DNA of 22,488 bases from Candidatus Nanoarchaeia archaeon (GTDB lineage: Archaea; Nanoarchaeota; Nanoarchaeia; SCGC-AAA011-G17; JAFCDX01), in contig JAQUND010000015.1 in the NCBI GenBank assembly GCA_028717785.1, forward strand, positions 12,081 through 34,568, given 5' to 3'. A program made the translations under genes and the position numbers. The notes below the pieces were generated by a model. The model was given only the letters and a program-made list of their open reading frames with translations, searched no databases and had not been told where the DNA came from. Positions 8,139 to 16,731 of the stretch are shown here, in pieces. How positions within the stretch are numbered: the stretch's first letter is position 1; each line of letters opens with the position of its first letter.

Positions 8139-8646
8139 TCTTGGAAGTAATACCGTGAAATATAAAGGGTTTTTGAATGTTGATATTAGAAAAATAAATG
8201 GTGTAGATATTGTTGACGATGTTTTTAAATTATCTACGATAAAGGATTCGTCTGTAGAATATATAATTGCTCATAACATATTAGAGCATATAGCGCCAGA
8301 CAAGACTTTAGATTGCGTGAAATTGTGGGTTGACAAATTGAAAGATGCTGGAAAAATAGAGATAGGCGTACCTGATGGTGAGTTAATTTTTAATAATTAT
8401 TATAAAAGAATTAATATAAGAAAGGAATATAAAGAAATTCCGTGGAAAAACGTAATACATGCAATATTTGGAAATATGCAACTTCTTAGACAATGGCATG
8501 GTGATGATGCTGAAAAATATATGCATCATACTTTATTTAACAAAGAGTATCTTGAACATATTATGAAAGAATCTGGGTTAAATAAAATAAAGTCTATAAA
8601 ACCTAATCATCCAGATGGAATGACTTTAATTGGAGAAAAAGTCTAG
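8128..8646 (+). CDS. SAM-dependent methyltransferase, paralog of the preceding gene
   Basis: The protein is 172 residues. The SAM-binding loop lies at the very N-terminus (M1-KLNLGSN), followed by GFLNVDIRK. VEYIIAHNILEHI has L52-E53-H54 matching the LEH of the upstream enzyme, and a GKIEIGVPDGE strand follows. It lacks the extra N-terminal residues seen upstream and is near the minimum size for the fold. Many such phage enzymes sit beside glycosyltransferases, so methylation of a glycan residue is plausible; the target is not known. Tandem ATGs lie at 8125 and 8128. The AGG at 8119-8121 is better spaced for 8128. It overlaps the upstream gene by 11 bases, and its TAG overlaps the next GTG. 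Confidence 0.78.
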   Translation: MKLNLGSNTVKYKGFLNVDIRKINGVDIVDDVFKLSTIKDSSVEYIIAHNILEHIAPDKTLDCVKLWVDKLKDAGKIEIGVPDGELIFNNYYKRINIRKEYKEIPWKNVIHAIFGNMQLLRQWHGDDAEKYMHHTLFNKEYLEHIMKESGLNKIKSIKPNHPDGMTLIGEKV

Positions 8647-9299
8647 TGTTAGATTTATCTATTGTAATAGTTTCATCAGCAAGAACAGAGTCCCTTGTAA
8701 GTATGACTCAGCAAGCAATAAATACTTCTATGTTGCAAAGTGATGTTTCTAAAGAACTAATTTTATTAGAAGATAATAATGTTTCTTATGACAATGTAAA
8801 TAAGCTTATTGATACTTCGAATATTGAATTTAATTATAATAAGTTTTTAAATATTGGTATTGATTATTGTGATGGCGAGTTTATTGCTTTATGTAATAAT
8901 GATTTAGTATTTGAAAAAAATTGGGATTCTGTAATTGTAGATACTATGAGAAAAAACAAGATTTTGTCTGCAAGTCCTATAAGTGGACATCTTGTTGATG
9001 AAAATAAAGAAAGTATTGTTTGGGGTTATAAAATTGGAAAAATTGTTTTAGGTTGGTGTATTGTTATTAACAGATATGTTTTAGAATTAATAGGTAAACT
9101 TGATGAGTCTGTTACTTTCTGGTATAGCGATAATTTATATGTCAATCAATTAAAAAAAAATAAAATATGTCATGCATTGATTTGTAATAGTATTGTTAAT
9201 CATTTATGTTCTAAGACTGTAGAGTGTTTAAATAAAGACTTACGTTTGAAATACACTAAAAATCAGAAAATGATATTTGAAAAGGGAACAACATGTTAA
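8646..9299 (+). CDS. GT2-like (GT-A) glycosyltransferase
   Basis: The protein is 217 residues. It opens with the standard GT-A strand LSIVIVSSARTESL. A DGEFIALCNNDLVFEKNWD segment follows, in which N84-N85-D86 takes the place of the DxD metal motif. GWCIVINRYVLELIGKLDE and FWYSDNLYVNQL correspond to the acceptor-side part, with Asp in the expected catalytic-base region. It is somewhat shorter than full GT2 enzymes. There is no membrane helix, so it is cytosolic. The GTG start at 8646 shares its first base with the previous TAG (TAGTG), and GGAG at 8632-8635 gives a moderate ribosome site. The last seven bases overlap the following methyltransferase. Donor and acceptor are unknown. Confidence 0.75.
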   Translation: MLDLSIVIVSSARTESLVSMTQQAINTSMLQSDVSKELILLEDNNVSYDNVNKLIDTSNIEFNYNKFLNIGIDYCDGEFIALCNNDLVFEKNWDSVIVDTMRKNKILSASPISGHLVDENKESIVWGYKIGKIVLGWCIVINRYVLELIGKLDESVTFWYSDNLYVNQLKKNKICHALICNSIVNHLCSKTVECLNKDLRLKYTKNQKMIFEKGTTC

Positions 9300-9883
9300 G
9301 GTTTGATATAATTAATTTTTTGATTGCTAAGAAGCATTATAAAAAATATTTAGAAATAGGTGTTCAAAAGAAGAAACAGAATTTTGATAAAATAGTTTGT
9401 GATTATAAAGTTTGTGTCGATCCAGATAAAAACTCATTTTCTGATTACGAAATGACATCTGATGAGTTTTTTTATAGAAACAAAGAAAAATTTGATATTG
9501 TTTTCGTAGATGGTTTACATTTGTGCGAACAAGTTTTAAAAGACCTGGTTAATTCTATAAAATGTTTGAATTTGAATGGTATTATAGTTTGTCATGATTT
9601 ATTACCTATAAATGAAAAAGAGCAACTTAGACAATATAATTCAAATAGTTGGACAGGTGATTGTTGGAAAGCTTGGATGTATTTTAAAAAAAGAAATAAT
9701 AATATAAAATCTTATATTGTAGATACAGATCATGGAGTTGGAATAATAGAGAATAGTGAAAATGTAGATTTACGAATAGAAAACAATTGTATTATAAAAG
9801 AGCAAGATTGGGAATATTTTTTAAGAAGTAAGGATTTAATGAATATTATTACTGTTCAAGAGTTTATGGAGAAATTAATTTAA
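9293..9883 (+). CDS. SAM methyltransferase of Methyltransf_24 type
   Basis: The protein is 196 residues. Motif I is Y19-LEIGVQ. The acidic strand pair FDIVFVD73-GLH76 and C100-HD102-LLP are the hallmarks of the Methyltransf_24 group, whose members include sugar and cephalosporin-type O-methyltransferases. The Asp and His in these motifs usually coordinate metal or cofactor. WTGDCWKAWMYF follows and is often seen in phage and surface-polysaccharide members. It is only distantly related to the two methyltransferases upstream, so the cassette carries two types. The start has a good ribosome site, AAAGGG at 9281-9286, six bases before the ATG. Methylation of a sugar or amino-sugar is the likely role, by context only. 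Confidence 0.78.
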   Translation: MLRFDIINFLIAKKHYKKYLEIGVQKKKQNFDKIVCDYKVCVDPDKNSFSDYEMTSDEFFYRNKEKFDIVFVDGLHLCEQVLKDLVNSIKCLNLNGIIVCHDLLPINEKEQLRQYNSNSWTGDCWKAWMYFKKRNNNIKSYIVDTDHGVGIIENSENVDLRIENNCIIKEQDWEYFLRSKDLMNIITVQEFMEKLI

Positions 9884-9912
9884 AATTTATTAATTTTTTT
9901 TAAGGGGAAAAT

Positions 9913-10842
9913 GTGAACTTGCTTGTAGTTAAAAACGCGTATTTCGATGATCACATTTTATTATGTTTTAAAGATTTTTTAGATTCATTATCTTTTTATA
10001 ATGATTCTAAATATGGTTTTAACATAAAGTCTATTTATTCTGAAGATATTTCTTCAAACTTTAATGTTTTTAACGATATTGACTGGGTAATACTTGTCGG
10101 TATAGATAGTAATATAAGTTTGATGCGAAAAAAAATAGATTCAAAATTTGCTGTTTTTTGGGATGATATACATTATCACACTCAAGAGGCACTTAATAAT
10201 AGAAAAAAGATGTTTGAAACAAGTGATGTTATTTTATTGCCCTATTATAAACAATTTTTAAAAAGAGAAGAGTATAAAAAGTTTTGGGATAAATCAGTTT
10301 TTTTTCCATGGTTTGCGCCTAAAATTTGTTTAGAAAATCATATTGATTTTGAATTAAGAAAAGACACCTTATTGATGTCAGGTAGAGTTTCTGATTCTTA
10401 TGGTTTTAGAAAGAAAATGTATGAAAACTATTTTGATGATAAAGATTTTGAATTTCTAGAGCATCCAGGGTATAATAGAAGAAACAGAAAACATGATGTT
10501 ATAAGAGAAGAGTATTATAAATATTTATCTAATTATAAAACCGCTGTTGTAAGCACTGCAAATTCTCCTTTATTAGACTATACTGTTGCTAAATATTTTG
10601 AAATTCCTGCATGTGGTTGTTCTTTGATTTTGCAAGAAACTCCAGATATTAAAAATCTTGGTTTTATTGAAAACGAACATTATATAGACATAAACGAAGA
10701 TAATTTTAAAAATATAAAAAATATAGTAAAAGAATTTGATTTAAAAAAAATGTCTGATAAATCTTTAGAACTAATTAAGCAAAAACATCTTGTAGAGAAC
10801 AGAATAGAACTTTTATTTGAAATTTTAAAATGGAAATCATAA
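9913..10842 (+). CDS. GT-B glycosyltransferase (Glyco_trans_1_2-like)
   Basis: The protein is 309 residues. The N-terminal half is an incomplete Rossmann-like domain (WVILVGIDSN, FAVFWDDIHYH). The C-terminal half holds the transferase signature: LLMSGRVSDSYGFRKKMYE, then YLSNYKTAVVSTANSP, then KYF-E230-IPACG-C, with the Glu and Gly of the spore-maturation-type glycosyltransferase family. A C-terminal helical tail follows. The start is a GTG at 9913. An ATG two bases earlier reads straight into TGA, and AAGGGG at 9902-9907 is correctly spaced for the GTG. It is the only cassette gene after the first that does not overlap its predecessor. Its last 13 bases overlap the giant transferase. Confidence 0.78.
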   Translation: MNLLVVKNAYFDDHILLCFKDFLDSLSFYNDSKYGFNIKSIYSEDISSNFNVFNDIDWVILVGIDSNISLMRKKIDSKFAVFWDDIHYHTQEALNNRKKMFETSDVILLPYYKQFLKREEYKKFWDKSVFFPWFAPKICLENHIDFELRKDTLLMSGRVSDSYGFRKKMYENYFDDKDFEFLEHPGYNRRNRKHDVIREEYYKYLSNYKTAVVSTANSPLLDYTVAKYFEIPACGCSLILQETPDIKNLGFIENEHYIDINEDNFKNIKNIVKEFDLKKMSDKSLELIKQKHLVENRIELLFEILKWKS

Positions 10843-13800
10843 AAAAAATCTCTATTTGCGTTGGGCTAAAAGATAGAACTAATTATTTAATAAAATACCT
10901 AATTAATTCTATGAATAAATGCAAGTCAAATGATATGTTAGAATTATCTGTTTTTGATTGTGGTTCTGATGATATTGAAGATTTAAAAAGTACTATTATG
11001 ATGTATTGGAAGGGCGAATTAGCATTTAAACAGCAGCAGATAAGTTTTTCAAGGTCTTTTACTTTTAATAACGCTGTAAAAAACTCAAAATATGATTATG
11101 TTTTTTTATGTGATTCAGACATGTTTTTACCAGAAGATTTTGTAGAGCAATTTTTTAAAAATGTTTCAAAAGAAAAAACTTGGTTCCCTATATGTTTTAG
11201 TTTACTTAAAAACAGACCTTTTGAAGTGAACGAAAATAACGGGTGGTGGAGAGAATTTGGATTTGGAATGGTGGGTATTTTTAAAGATAATTTTATAAAA
11301 ACTGGGATGTTGAATGAATGTTTTACTTCATGGGGTGGTGAAGATAATGATTTGTATGATAAAGTAGGCACTATTAAGATTAGAGAAAAATGTTTTGGTT
11401 TATTTCATTGTTGGCATTGTTCTTTATATAATATGAGAACTACTCCGGAAAAGTTTAGACATTTAGTGACTCGACTTGATATTGAGAGGCCCCATTATGT
11501 TTTAGCTATAACAACATTTAATCGTTTAGAGTATTTAAAAAGGTGTATTGAGACGTGGGATAAAACAAAAGATGAGTATGCAGAGTGGACTTTAATAGTT
11601 GCTGACGATGGTTCTACTGATGATACTATTTTATATTTAGAAAATTTGAACTTATTGTTTAGAAAAGTGATAATAAAAAATAATAGAAATGGTATACATC
11701 ATCAAGTTAACAAAATCATAAAATATCTTTCGAATAAAAAGTTTAATGTATGTTTTAAATGTGATGATGATATTGAGTTTCTTAAAAAGGGTTGGGATAA
11801 TGCTTATTTTCTTGCAATAGAAAAACATAAATTCGATCATTTAGTTTTTCATGATGAAAAATGGATAGGTGGGAAGTACAAAGGGTTTCAACACAAAATT
11901 TATAAAGATGATCTTATAAGCAGAGTTGATGCAATGAATACACAGGGTGGATTCTATACGATCACTCCGAATATTATAAAAACAGTTGGTTATTTTGATT
12001 TAAACAAGTTTGGTCTTTGTGGACTTGGTCATATTGATTATACTTTGAGATGTTGTAGAGCTAATTTTAATAAAGAAAAAAATGTTTATGATTTAAAAAA
12101 TAGTAATAATTATTTAAAATATTTTGTAATTGACTATCATGAAGCACCAAATGAATTTAGACATGTAGAGAATACTCCAGAGATATTAAAAGCAAAGTTT
12201 CAGGCGCTTAATGACCAAAAAAGAGTTTTTATTGGTTTTAACGAATTAAAAAGAAGATTAATGAAACAAAACAATAAGATAATTTATTTACTTCCAAGCA
12301 GTAAAATATCAGGTGGTGTTGCTGTTATTGTTAAACATGCTAATTTGCTTTTAAAAAAAGGATATCATGTTTTTTTACTTTCTGTTAATGAAAAAGAAAA
12401 AGGTTGGATACAATGGATTGATAATGTTGTTCCTATTTTTTCTTTAAAAACAATAGGAAGACACATGATTGAAGATGTAGATATTCTTGTTATGACTTAT
12501 TGGGAAACAGTAAAGTATGCAAAAAATATATCAGCAAAGAGAAAAGTTTATTTTGTGCAATCTGATGAAAGAAAGTTTTATTCAGATAAACAAAAAATAA
12601 AAGAAGTTAATAATACTTATTCACTTCAATTCGAGTATATGACAGAAGCAAAATGGATACAAAAATGGTTAAAAGAAGAATTTAATTTTTCTTCTTATTA
12701 TGTACCAAATGGAATAGATTTAAGTTTGTTTTATAAAATTCCTCAAAACGAGAATAGAAAAAGGTTAAGAGTTTTACTTGAAGGAGCAATTTCAATACCA
12801 TTTAAAGGTGTTGCTGACGCGCACAAAGCTGTAAGAAATTTAGATTGTGAAATTTGGATAGTAAGTAATGATGGTGTGCCTCCTAAAGATTGGAGATGCG
12901 ATAGATTTTTTAAATCTGTTCCGATGAGTAAGATGAAAGAAATTTATTCGTCATGTGATATTTTATTAAAAATGAGTAAAGTTGAGGGTTTTTTTGGACC
13001 GCCAATGGAAGCAATGGCATGCGGTTGTGCTGTTGTTATATCAAAATGTCCAGGTTATGATGAGTATATAGAACATGATAAAAATGCAATTGTTGTTGAA
13101 AAGGGAGACATAGCAGGTGCTTCTAATGCTGTAAAATTATTGCTTAGTAATGTTGTTCTTAGAAACAAATTAATTAAAAACGGGTTTGAAACTGTAAAAA
13201 ACTGGTCTTGGGATAAGACTTTAGAGAGTTTAGAAAATGTTATGGGTAAAAAAAACATTAATAAAAAAATAATTTTTAATTCAGAGAAAGAAAATGTTTG
13301 TGAAATTATTATTGTTGTTCATAATGCTTTAAGTTATATACAAAGATGTATAGAAAGTATAGAGAAATACACGAATTTTCCTTATAAAATAACTATAGTC
13401 GATAATAATTCTAATTATGAGACTCAAAGTTTTTTGAAAAATTTACAAAATATCAAGCTTATTGTCAATGAAAAAAATTGTGGGTTTGGATATGCTAATA
13501 ATAAAGCAATAAGAGAGACAAATTCGAAATATGTATGTTTTTTAAATAGCGACACTATTGTGACAAAAAACTGGTTGACAAAACTAGTTAATTCTTTAGA
13601 GAAGAATAATGCTGGAATTGTTGGACCTGTTTCTAACTTTGTTTCTTCAGAAATACAGCAAGTAAAATTTGATTATCAACATAATGTCAATTCAAATGAT
13701 GATTTGTTTATTCAAGATTTTTCTGATAAAATTACTAGAGATTTTTCTTTGAAAGTTGTAGAAACAAACAGACTTGTTGGGTTTTGTATGGTTACAAAAA

Positions 13801-16289
13801 AAGAAATTTTAGACAAGTCTGGTATTTTTGATGAAAGATATGATTTTAATTTTGAAGATGACGATTTAGGTTTGAGAGTTATAGAACAGGGTTATAAACT
13901 TTATTGTTCACTTGAAACTTTTATTTATCATTTTGGTGGACAAACATTTAAAGATAGATTTAATAATATTACACATAATGAGACATTAGAAAAGAGTAAA
14001 AAACTTTATTTACAAAAATGGTATGATTCTGGTAGAATAAAACAATTGTATTCTGAACATAAGAAATTTAAAATAATTTATATATTAGCTTCTAATGCTC
14101 CATCGGGTGGGGTAAAAGTTGTTTTTGAACAAGCAAACATGTTAAAAGACAGAGGACATAATGTTTTAATTTATTGTAGTAAGAACGAACTAGAACACTG
14201 GTTTAATGTCCACGCACCTGTTTATTATTTTTCTGATTTTTCAGATATACCAGATTCTGATATTGCTATAGGAACTTATTTTTCTACATTACCAATTTTA
14301 CAAAAAGTTAAATCAAAACTGAAAATGCATCTTTGTCAGGGTTATGAAGTTTCTCTCTATGAAAATGATGCAATTTATACGACTTTAGTATCGACTATAA
14401 AAAGTGACTATAGAAGAATAAAAGAAAAAATTGTTGTTTCGAAATGGTTAAAAGAAATTATAGACAAAGAGTTTTCTGTCGACTCTTACCATGTAAAAAA
14501 TGGTTTAGATAAACATGTTTTTTCTTTTGTTAGACACGCTAAAAATAAGATTCCAAGAATACTTATAGTAGGAAATATCAATTTAGAATTTAAAGGTGTT
14601 CGTATAGGTTTGCAAGCTGTTTTAAAATTTGCATCATATAGAAAAGTAGTGATAGTTAGAATGGCTTCAGAAAAAACAAAAGTTGATGATAAATATGAGT
14701 TTTATGATATGTCAAAAATGTCGCAGTTTGATATTGCTAAAGTTTATTCATTATGTGATGTAACGATAAGCGTACCTCATAAAGTCGAGGGATTTAGTCT
14801 ACCTCCCTTAGAATCCATGGCTAGCGGAACGCCAGTTATTACTACAGATTGTGGTGGTGTAAATGATTATGCCATAAATAATAATAATGCAATAATTGTA
14901 CCACCTAAAAATCAAATAGCTATAGAACATGCTTTAAAAATAATTCTTTCTAATGAAATATTATACTATCGTTTAGTAGACAATGGGATAAGTACAGCTA
15001 ATGAGTTCTTATGGTATAAAAGTATTGACAAATTAGAGAGTATCTTAGATATGCTATATAAAAAACAAATTGATTCTGAAAAAGAACAACTATCAGTTTG
15101 TATGATAGTTAAAAACGAAGAAGACTGTTTAAAAAAATGTTTAGAGTCTATAAAAAATATAGCTAGCGAAATTATAATTGTAGACACTGGTTCTTCAGAC
15201 AATACGATTAAAATAGCTAAATTCTTTGGTGCAAAGATTTTTCATTTTAATTGGAATGATGATTTTTCTGCAGCAAGAAATTTTTCTTTAGAAAAAGCAA
15301 CACAACATTGGGTATTAGTTTTAGACGCTGATGAAATTATTAGTTCTAAAGATATAGACAAACTAAAAACAGTTCTTAGAGATAAAGATGCAGCTTATGT
15401 TTTTACTACAAGAAATTATATTAATGTAAGAGATGCTGAAGGATTAAATGTTTGTTCTGGTGAATATTTAGAAGAAGAAAAGGGTTTTATAGGATGGTGC
15501 AGGTCAGATAAAGTTAGATTGTTTCCATTAAATAAAAATATTAAGTTTTTGGGTGATATACATGAATTAGTAGAAGATTCTATAAAACAAACATGTCTTG
15601 AAATAAAGAGTATCGACGTTCCTATTCATCATTATTCTAGATTGAACAAAGAGAAAAGCGATAAATATTTAAAATTAAGTAAGAAAAAACTAGACACATG
15701 TAAAGACGACCCTAAAGCTCTTTATGAACTTGCTACTCAATATATGGCTTTAAACAACAATGACGAAGCTCTTGTTGTTTGGAGAAAGTTATTAGAGAGA
15801 GAAAAAAATAATTATGATGTTTTAGCTCATTTAGGCACAACATATAATTTATTACAAGATTATAAACAAGCAGAAAAATATTTTTTAGAATCAATTAATA
15901 TAGAACATAATGATTATGCATTTAGACATCTTGGAATATGTTATGCAAAACAAGAAAAATATGAAGATGCATATTTTTCTTTTAAAAAAATAGTTTATAC
16001 TACTGAAGATCTTAAAACAATGGCTGATTTTAGTTTTTGTTGTAGTATGTTAAAGAAGTATGATGAGGGAATTATAGTTTTAGAAAAATGTCTTAAAATT
16101 AATAGAAAAGAGACTATTTCTTGGGGATTGCTTGAGACTTTATATAACGAAAAGGGCGTTGAGCTTGCTCATAAAAACAAATTTTTAAAAGCTATATGCA
16201 TGTTTAAATTAGCTTTATCAATAAACTCACACTTTGATGCTGCAAAGACAAATTTAACTATGGTTAATAATTTGATAAGTACTGGTTAG
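10830..16289 (+). CDS. Giant six-module glycosyltransferase with TPR tail
   Basis: One uninterrupted 1819-residue frame. In order: GT-A module 1 (1-220; DCGSDD from D43, DSD 95-97, WGGEDND from W168); GT-A module 2 (222-470; DDG 259-261, DDD 312-314, GLGHID 398-403); GT-B/GT4 module 3 (478-815; SGG 494-496, NGID 627-630, E719/E727 of E-x7-E); GT-A module 4 (824-1070; NSD 906-908, EDDD 1009-1012, H1034); GT4 module 5 (1078-1415; E1320/E1328); GT-A module 6 (1421-1625; DADE 1499-1502, GDIHE 1575-1579); TPR-like helices 1632-1810. Short Lys/Asn-rich linkers join modules, as after gene fusion. No membrane segment is seen, so it is cytosolic. It probably adds several sugars in sequence, using host donors. 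Module 6 plus TPR resembles stand-alone GT2-TPR enzymes. The start has no Shine-Dalgarno and overlaps the previous gene. Confidence 0.85.
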   Translation: MEIIKKISICVGLKDRTNYLIKYLINSMNKCKSNDMLELSVFDCGSDDIEDLKSTIMMYWKGELAFKQQQISFSRSFTFNNAVKNSKYDYVFLCDSDMFLPEDFVEQFFKNVSKEKTWFPICFSLLKNRPFEVNENNGWWREFGFGMVGIFKDNFIKTGMLNECFTSWGGEDNDLYDKVGTIKIREKCFGLFHCWHCSLYNMRTTPEKFRHLVTRLDIERPHYVLAITTFNRLEYLKRCIETWDKTKDEYAEWTLIVADDGSTDDTILYLENLNLLFRKVIIKNNRNGIHHQVNKIIKYLSNKKFNVCFKCDDDIEFLKKGWDNAYFLAIEKHKFDHLVFHDEKWIGGKYKGFQHKIYKDDLISRVDAMNTQGGFYTITPNIIKTVGYFDLNKFGLCGLGHIDYTLRCCRANFNKEKNVYDLKNSNNYLKYFVIDYHEAPNEFRHVENTPEILKAKFQALNDQKRVFIGFNELKRRLMKQNNKIIYLLPSSKISGGVAVIVKHANLLLKKGYHVFLLSVNEKEKGWIQWIDNVVPIFSLKTIGRHMIEDVDILVMTYWETVKYAKNISAKRKVYFVQSDERKFYSDKQKIKEVNNTYSLQFEYMTEAKWIQKWLKEEFNFSSYYVPNGIDLSLFYKIPQNENRKRLRVLLEGAISIPFKGVADAHKAVRNLDCEIWIVSNDGVPPKDWRCDRFFKSVPMSKMKEIYSSCDILLKMSKVEGFFGPPMEAMACGCAVVISKCPGYDEYIEHDKNAIVVEKGDIAGASNAVKLLLSNVVLRNKLIKNGFETVKNWSWDKTLESLENVMGKKNINKKIIFNSEKENVCEIIIVVHNALSYIQRCIESIEKYTNFPYKITIVDNNSNYETQSFLKNLQNIKLIVNEKNCGFGYANNKAIRETNSKYVCFLNSDTIVTKNWLTKLVNSLEKNNAGIVGPVSNFVSSEIQQVKFDYQHNVNSNDDLFIQDFSDKITRDFSLKVVETNRLVGFCMVTKKEILDKSGIFDERYDFNFEDDDLGLRVIEQGYKLYCSLETFIYHFGGQTFKDRFNNITHNETLEKSKKLYLQKWYDSGRIKQLYSEHKKFKIIYILASNAPSGGVKVVFEQANMLKDRGHNVLIYCSKNELEHWFNVHAPVYYFSDFSDIPDSDIAIGTYFSTLPILQKVKSKLKMHLCQGYEVSLYENDAIYTTLVSTIKSDYRRIKEKIVVSKWLKEIIDKEFSVDSYHVKNGLDKHVFSFVRHAKNKIPRILIVGNINLEFKGVRIGLQAVLKFASYRKVVIVRMASEKTKVDDKYEFYDMSKMSQFDIAKVYSLCDVTISVPHKVEGFSLPPLESMASGTPVITTDCGGVNDYAINNNNAIIVPPKNQIAIEHALKIILSNEILYYRLVDNGISTANEFLWYKSIDKLESILDMLYKKQIDSEKEQLSVCMIVKNEEDCLKKCLESIKNIASEIIIVDTGSSDNTIKIAKFFGAKIFHFNWNDDFSAARNFSLEKATQHWVLVLDADEIISSKDIDKLKTVLRDKDAAYVFTTRNYINVRDAEGLNVCSGEYLEEEKGFIGWCRSDKVRLFPLNKNIKFLGDIHELVEDSIKQTCLEIKSIDVPIHHYSRLNKEKSDKYLKLSKKKLDTCKDDPKALYELATQYMALNNNDEALVVWRKLLEREKNNYDVLAHLGTTYNLLQDYKQAEKYFLESINIEHNDYAFRHLGICYAKQEKYEDAYFSFKKIVYTTEDLKTMADFSFCCSMLKKYDEGIIVLEKCLKINRKETISWGLLETLYNEKGVELAHKNKFLKAICMFKLALSINSHFDAAKTNLTMVNNLISTG

Positions 16290-16300
16290 TTTTCTAAAAA

Positions 16301-16323
16301 ATTTATAAAACTATTTTATAAAT
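16301..16323. repeat. Perfect 10-bp inverted repeat over a start codon
   Basis: ATTTATAAAA at 16301-16310, a CTA loop, and its exact reverse complement at 16314-16323. The right arm includes the first two bases of the ATG at 16322. All pairs are A-T, so the RNA hairpin would be weak. No T-run follows on the + strand, so it is not a classic intrinsic terminator. It lies just after the giant transferase and could modulate initiation of the next gene or mark the cassette edge. Chance in A+T-rich DNA is possible. Confidence 0.45.
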
Positions 16324-16693
16324 GTTGTTCAATAAAGGTTTAATAAGGAAGTTTAATAAGAAGTTCGAGCTAAATCTTCGTTCTTTAGCAATAAAAGGTG
16401 TTAATGATATAAAATTAGAATTGCTTAAACGAAATCAGAATGCAAAAATAACTTATGTAATAAAAAAAAATAAAATTATTTTTTATATAGTTCCAAAACT
16501 TGATATATTACAAGGTAATGATGTTTCAAAAAAACAAAAATCTGTTTTGAATGGTTTAGAAGAAATACCATTAGAGTTATTAAGTCAAGAGCTTAGCGAG
16601 GATTTTTCGTTTGCTGGTGTCGAAAAAGCAATGTTGTCAATACAAGAACAAGCAGGTAGACAGATACAGGATGAAATAAGCAAACTAATATAA
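16322..16693 (+). CDS. Hypothetical basic protein (123 aa)
   Basis: The protein is 123 residues. A lysine-rich N-terminus (MLFNKGLIRKFNKKF) is followed by a probable helix, a beta hairpin (AKITYVIKKNKIIFYIV), an acidic segment (LEEIPLELLSQELSE) and a C-terminal helix. No known motif is visible and there is no membrane segment. The ATG lies inside a perfect inverted repeat and has no purine-rich ribosome site. An AAGGAA lies downstream at about 16345 with no usable start after it, so the first ATG is kept. It is the first gene right of the glycan cassette and probably resumes the virion block. The role is not known. Confidence 0.6.
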   Translation: MLFNKGLIRKFNKKFELNLRSLAIKGVNDIKLELLKRNQNAKITYVIKKNKIIFYIVPKLDILQGNDVSKKQKSVLNGLEEIPLELLSQELSEDFSFAGVEKAMLSIQEQAGRQIQDEISKLI

Positions 16694-16731
16694 GAAATTG
16701 CTAGATTAAAATGTGCTTGAGAAAAATAATT

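Noticed and set aside
8641..8650. Recoded stop codon (TAG read as an amino acid, as in some huge phages)
   Set aside because: Readthrough meets another TAG two codons later, and the following gene starts at the overlapping GTG. TGA and TAG both end genes normally elsewhere, such as 6816-6818 and 16287-16289.
11096..11371. 91-codon minus-strand frame inside the giant transferase
   Set aside because: It lies opposite strongly recognisable glycosyltransferase motifs and has a low-complexity product. It is a shadow of the + strand gene.
6144..16289. Host surface-polysaccharide locus instead of phage DNA
   Set aside because: Flanking genes on both sides look like phage structural genes on the same strand with the same spacing. 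There is no wzx, wzy or sugar-nucleotide synthesis gene in the interval.
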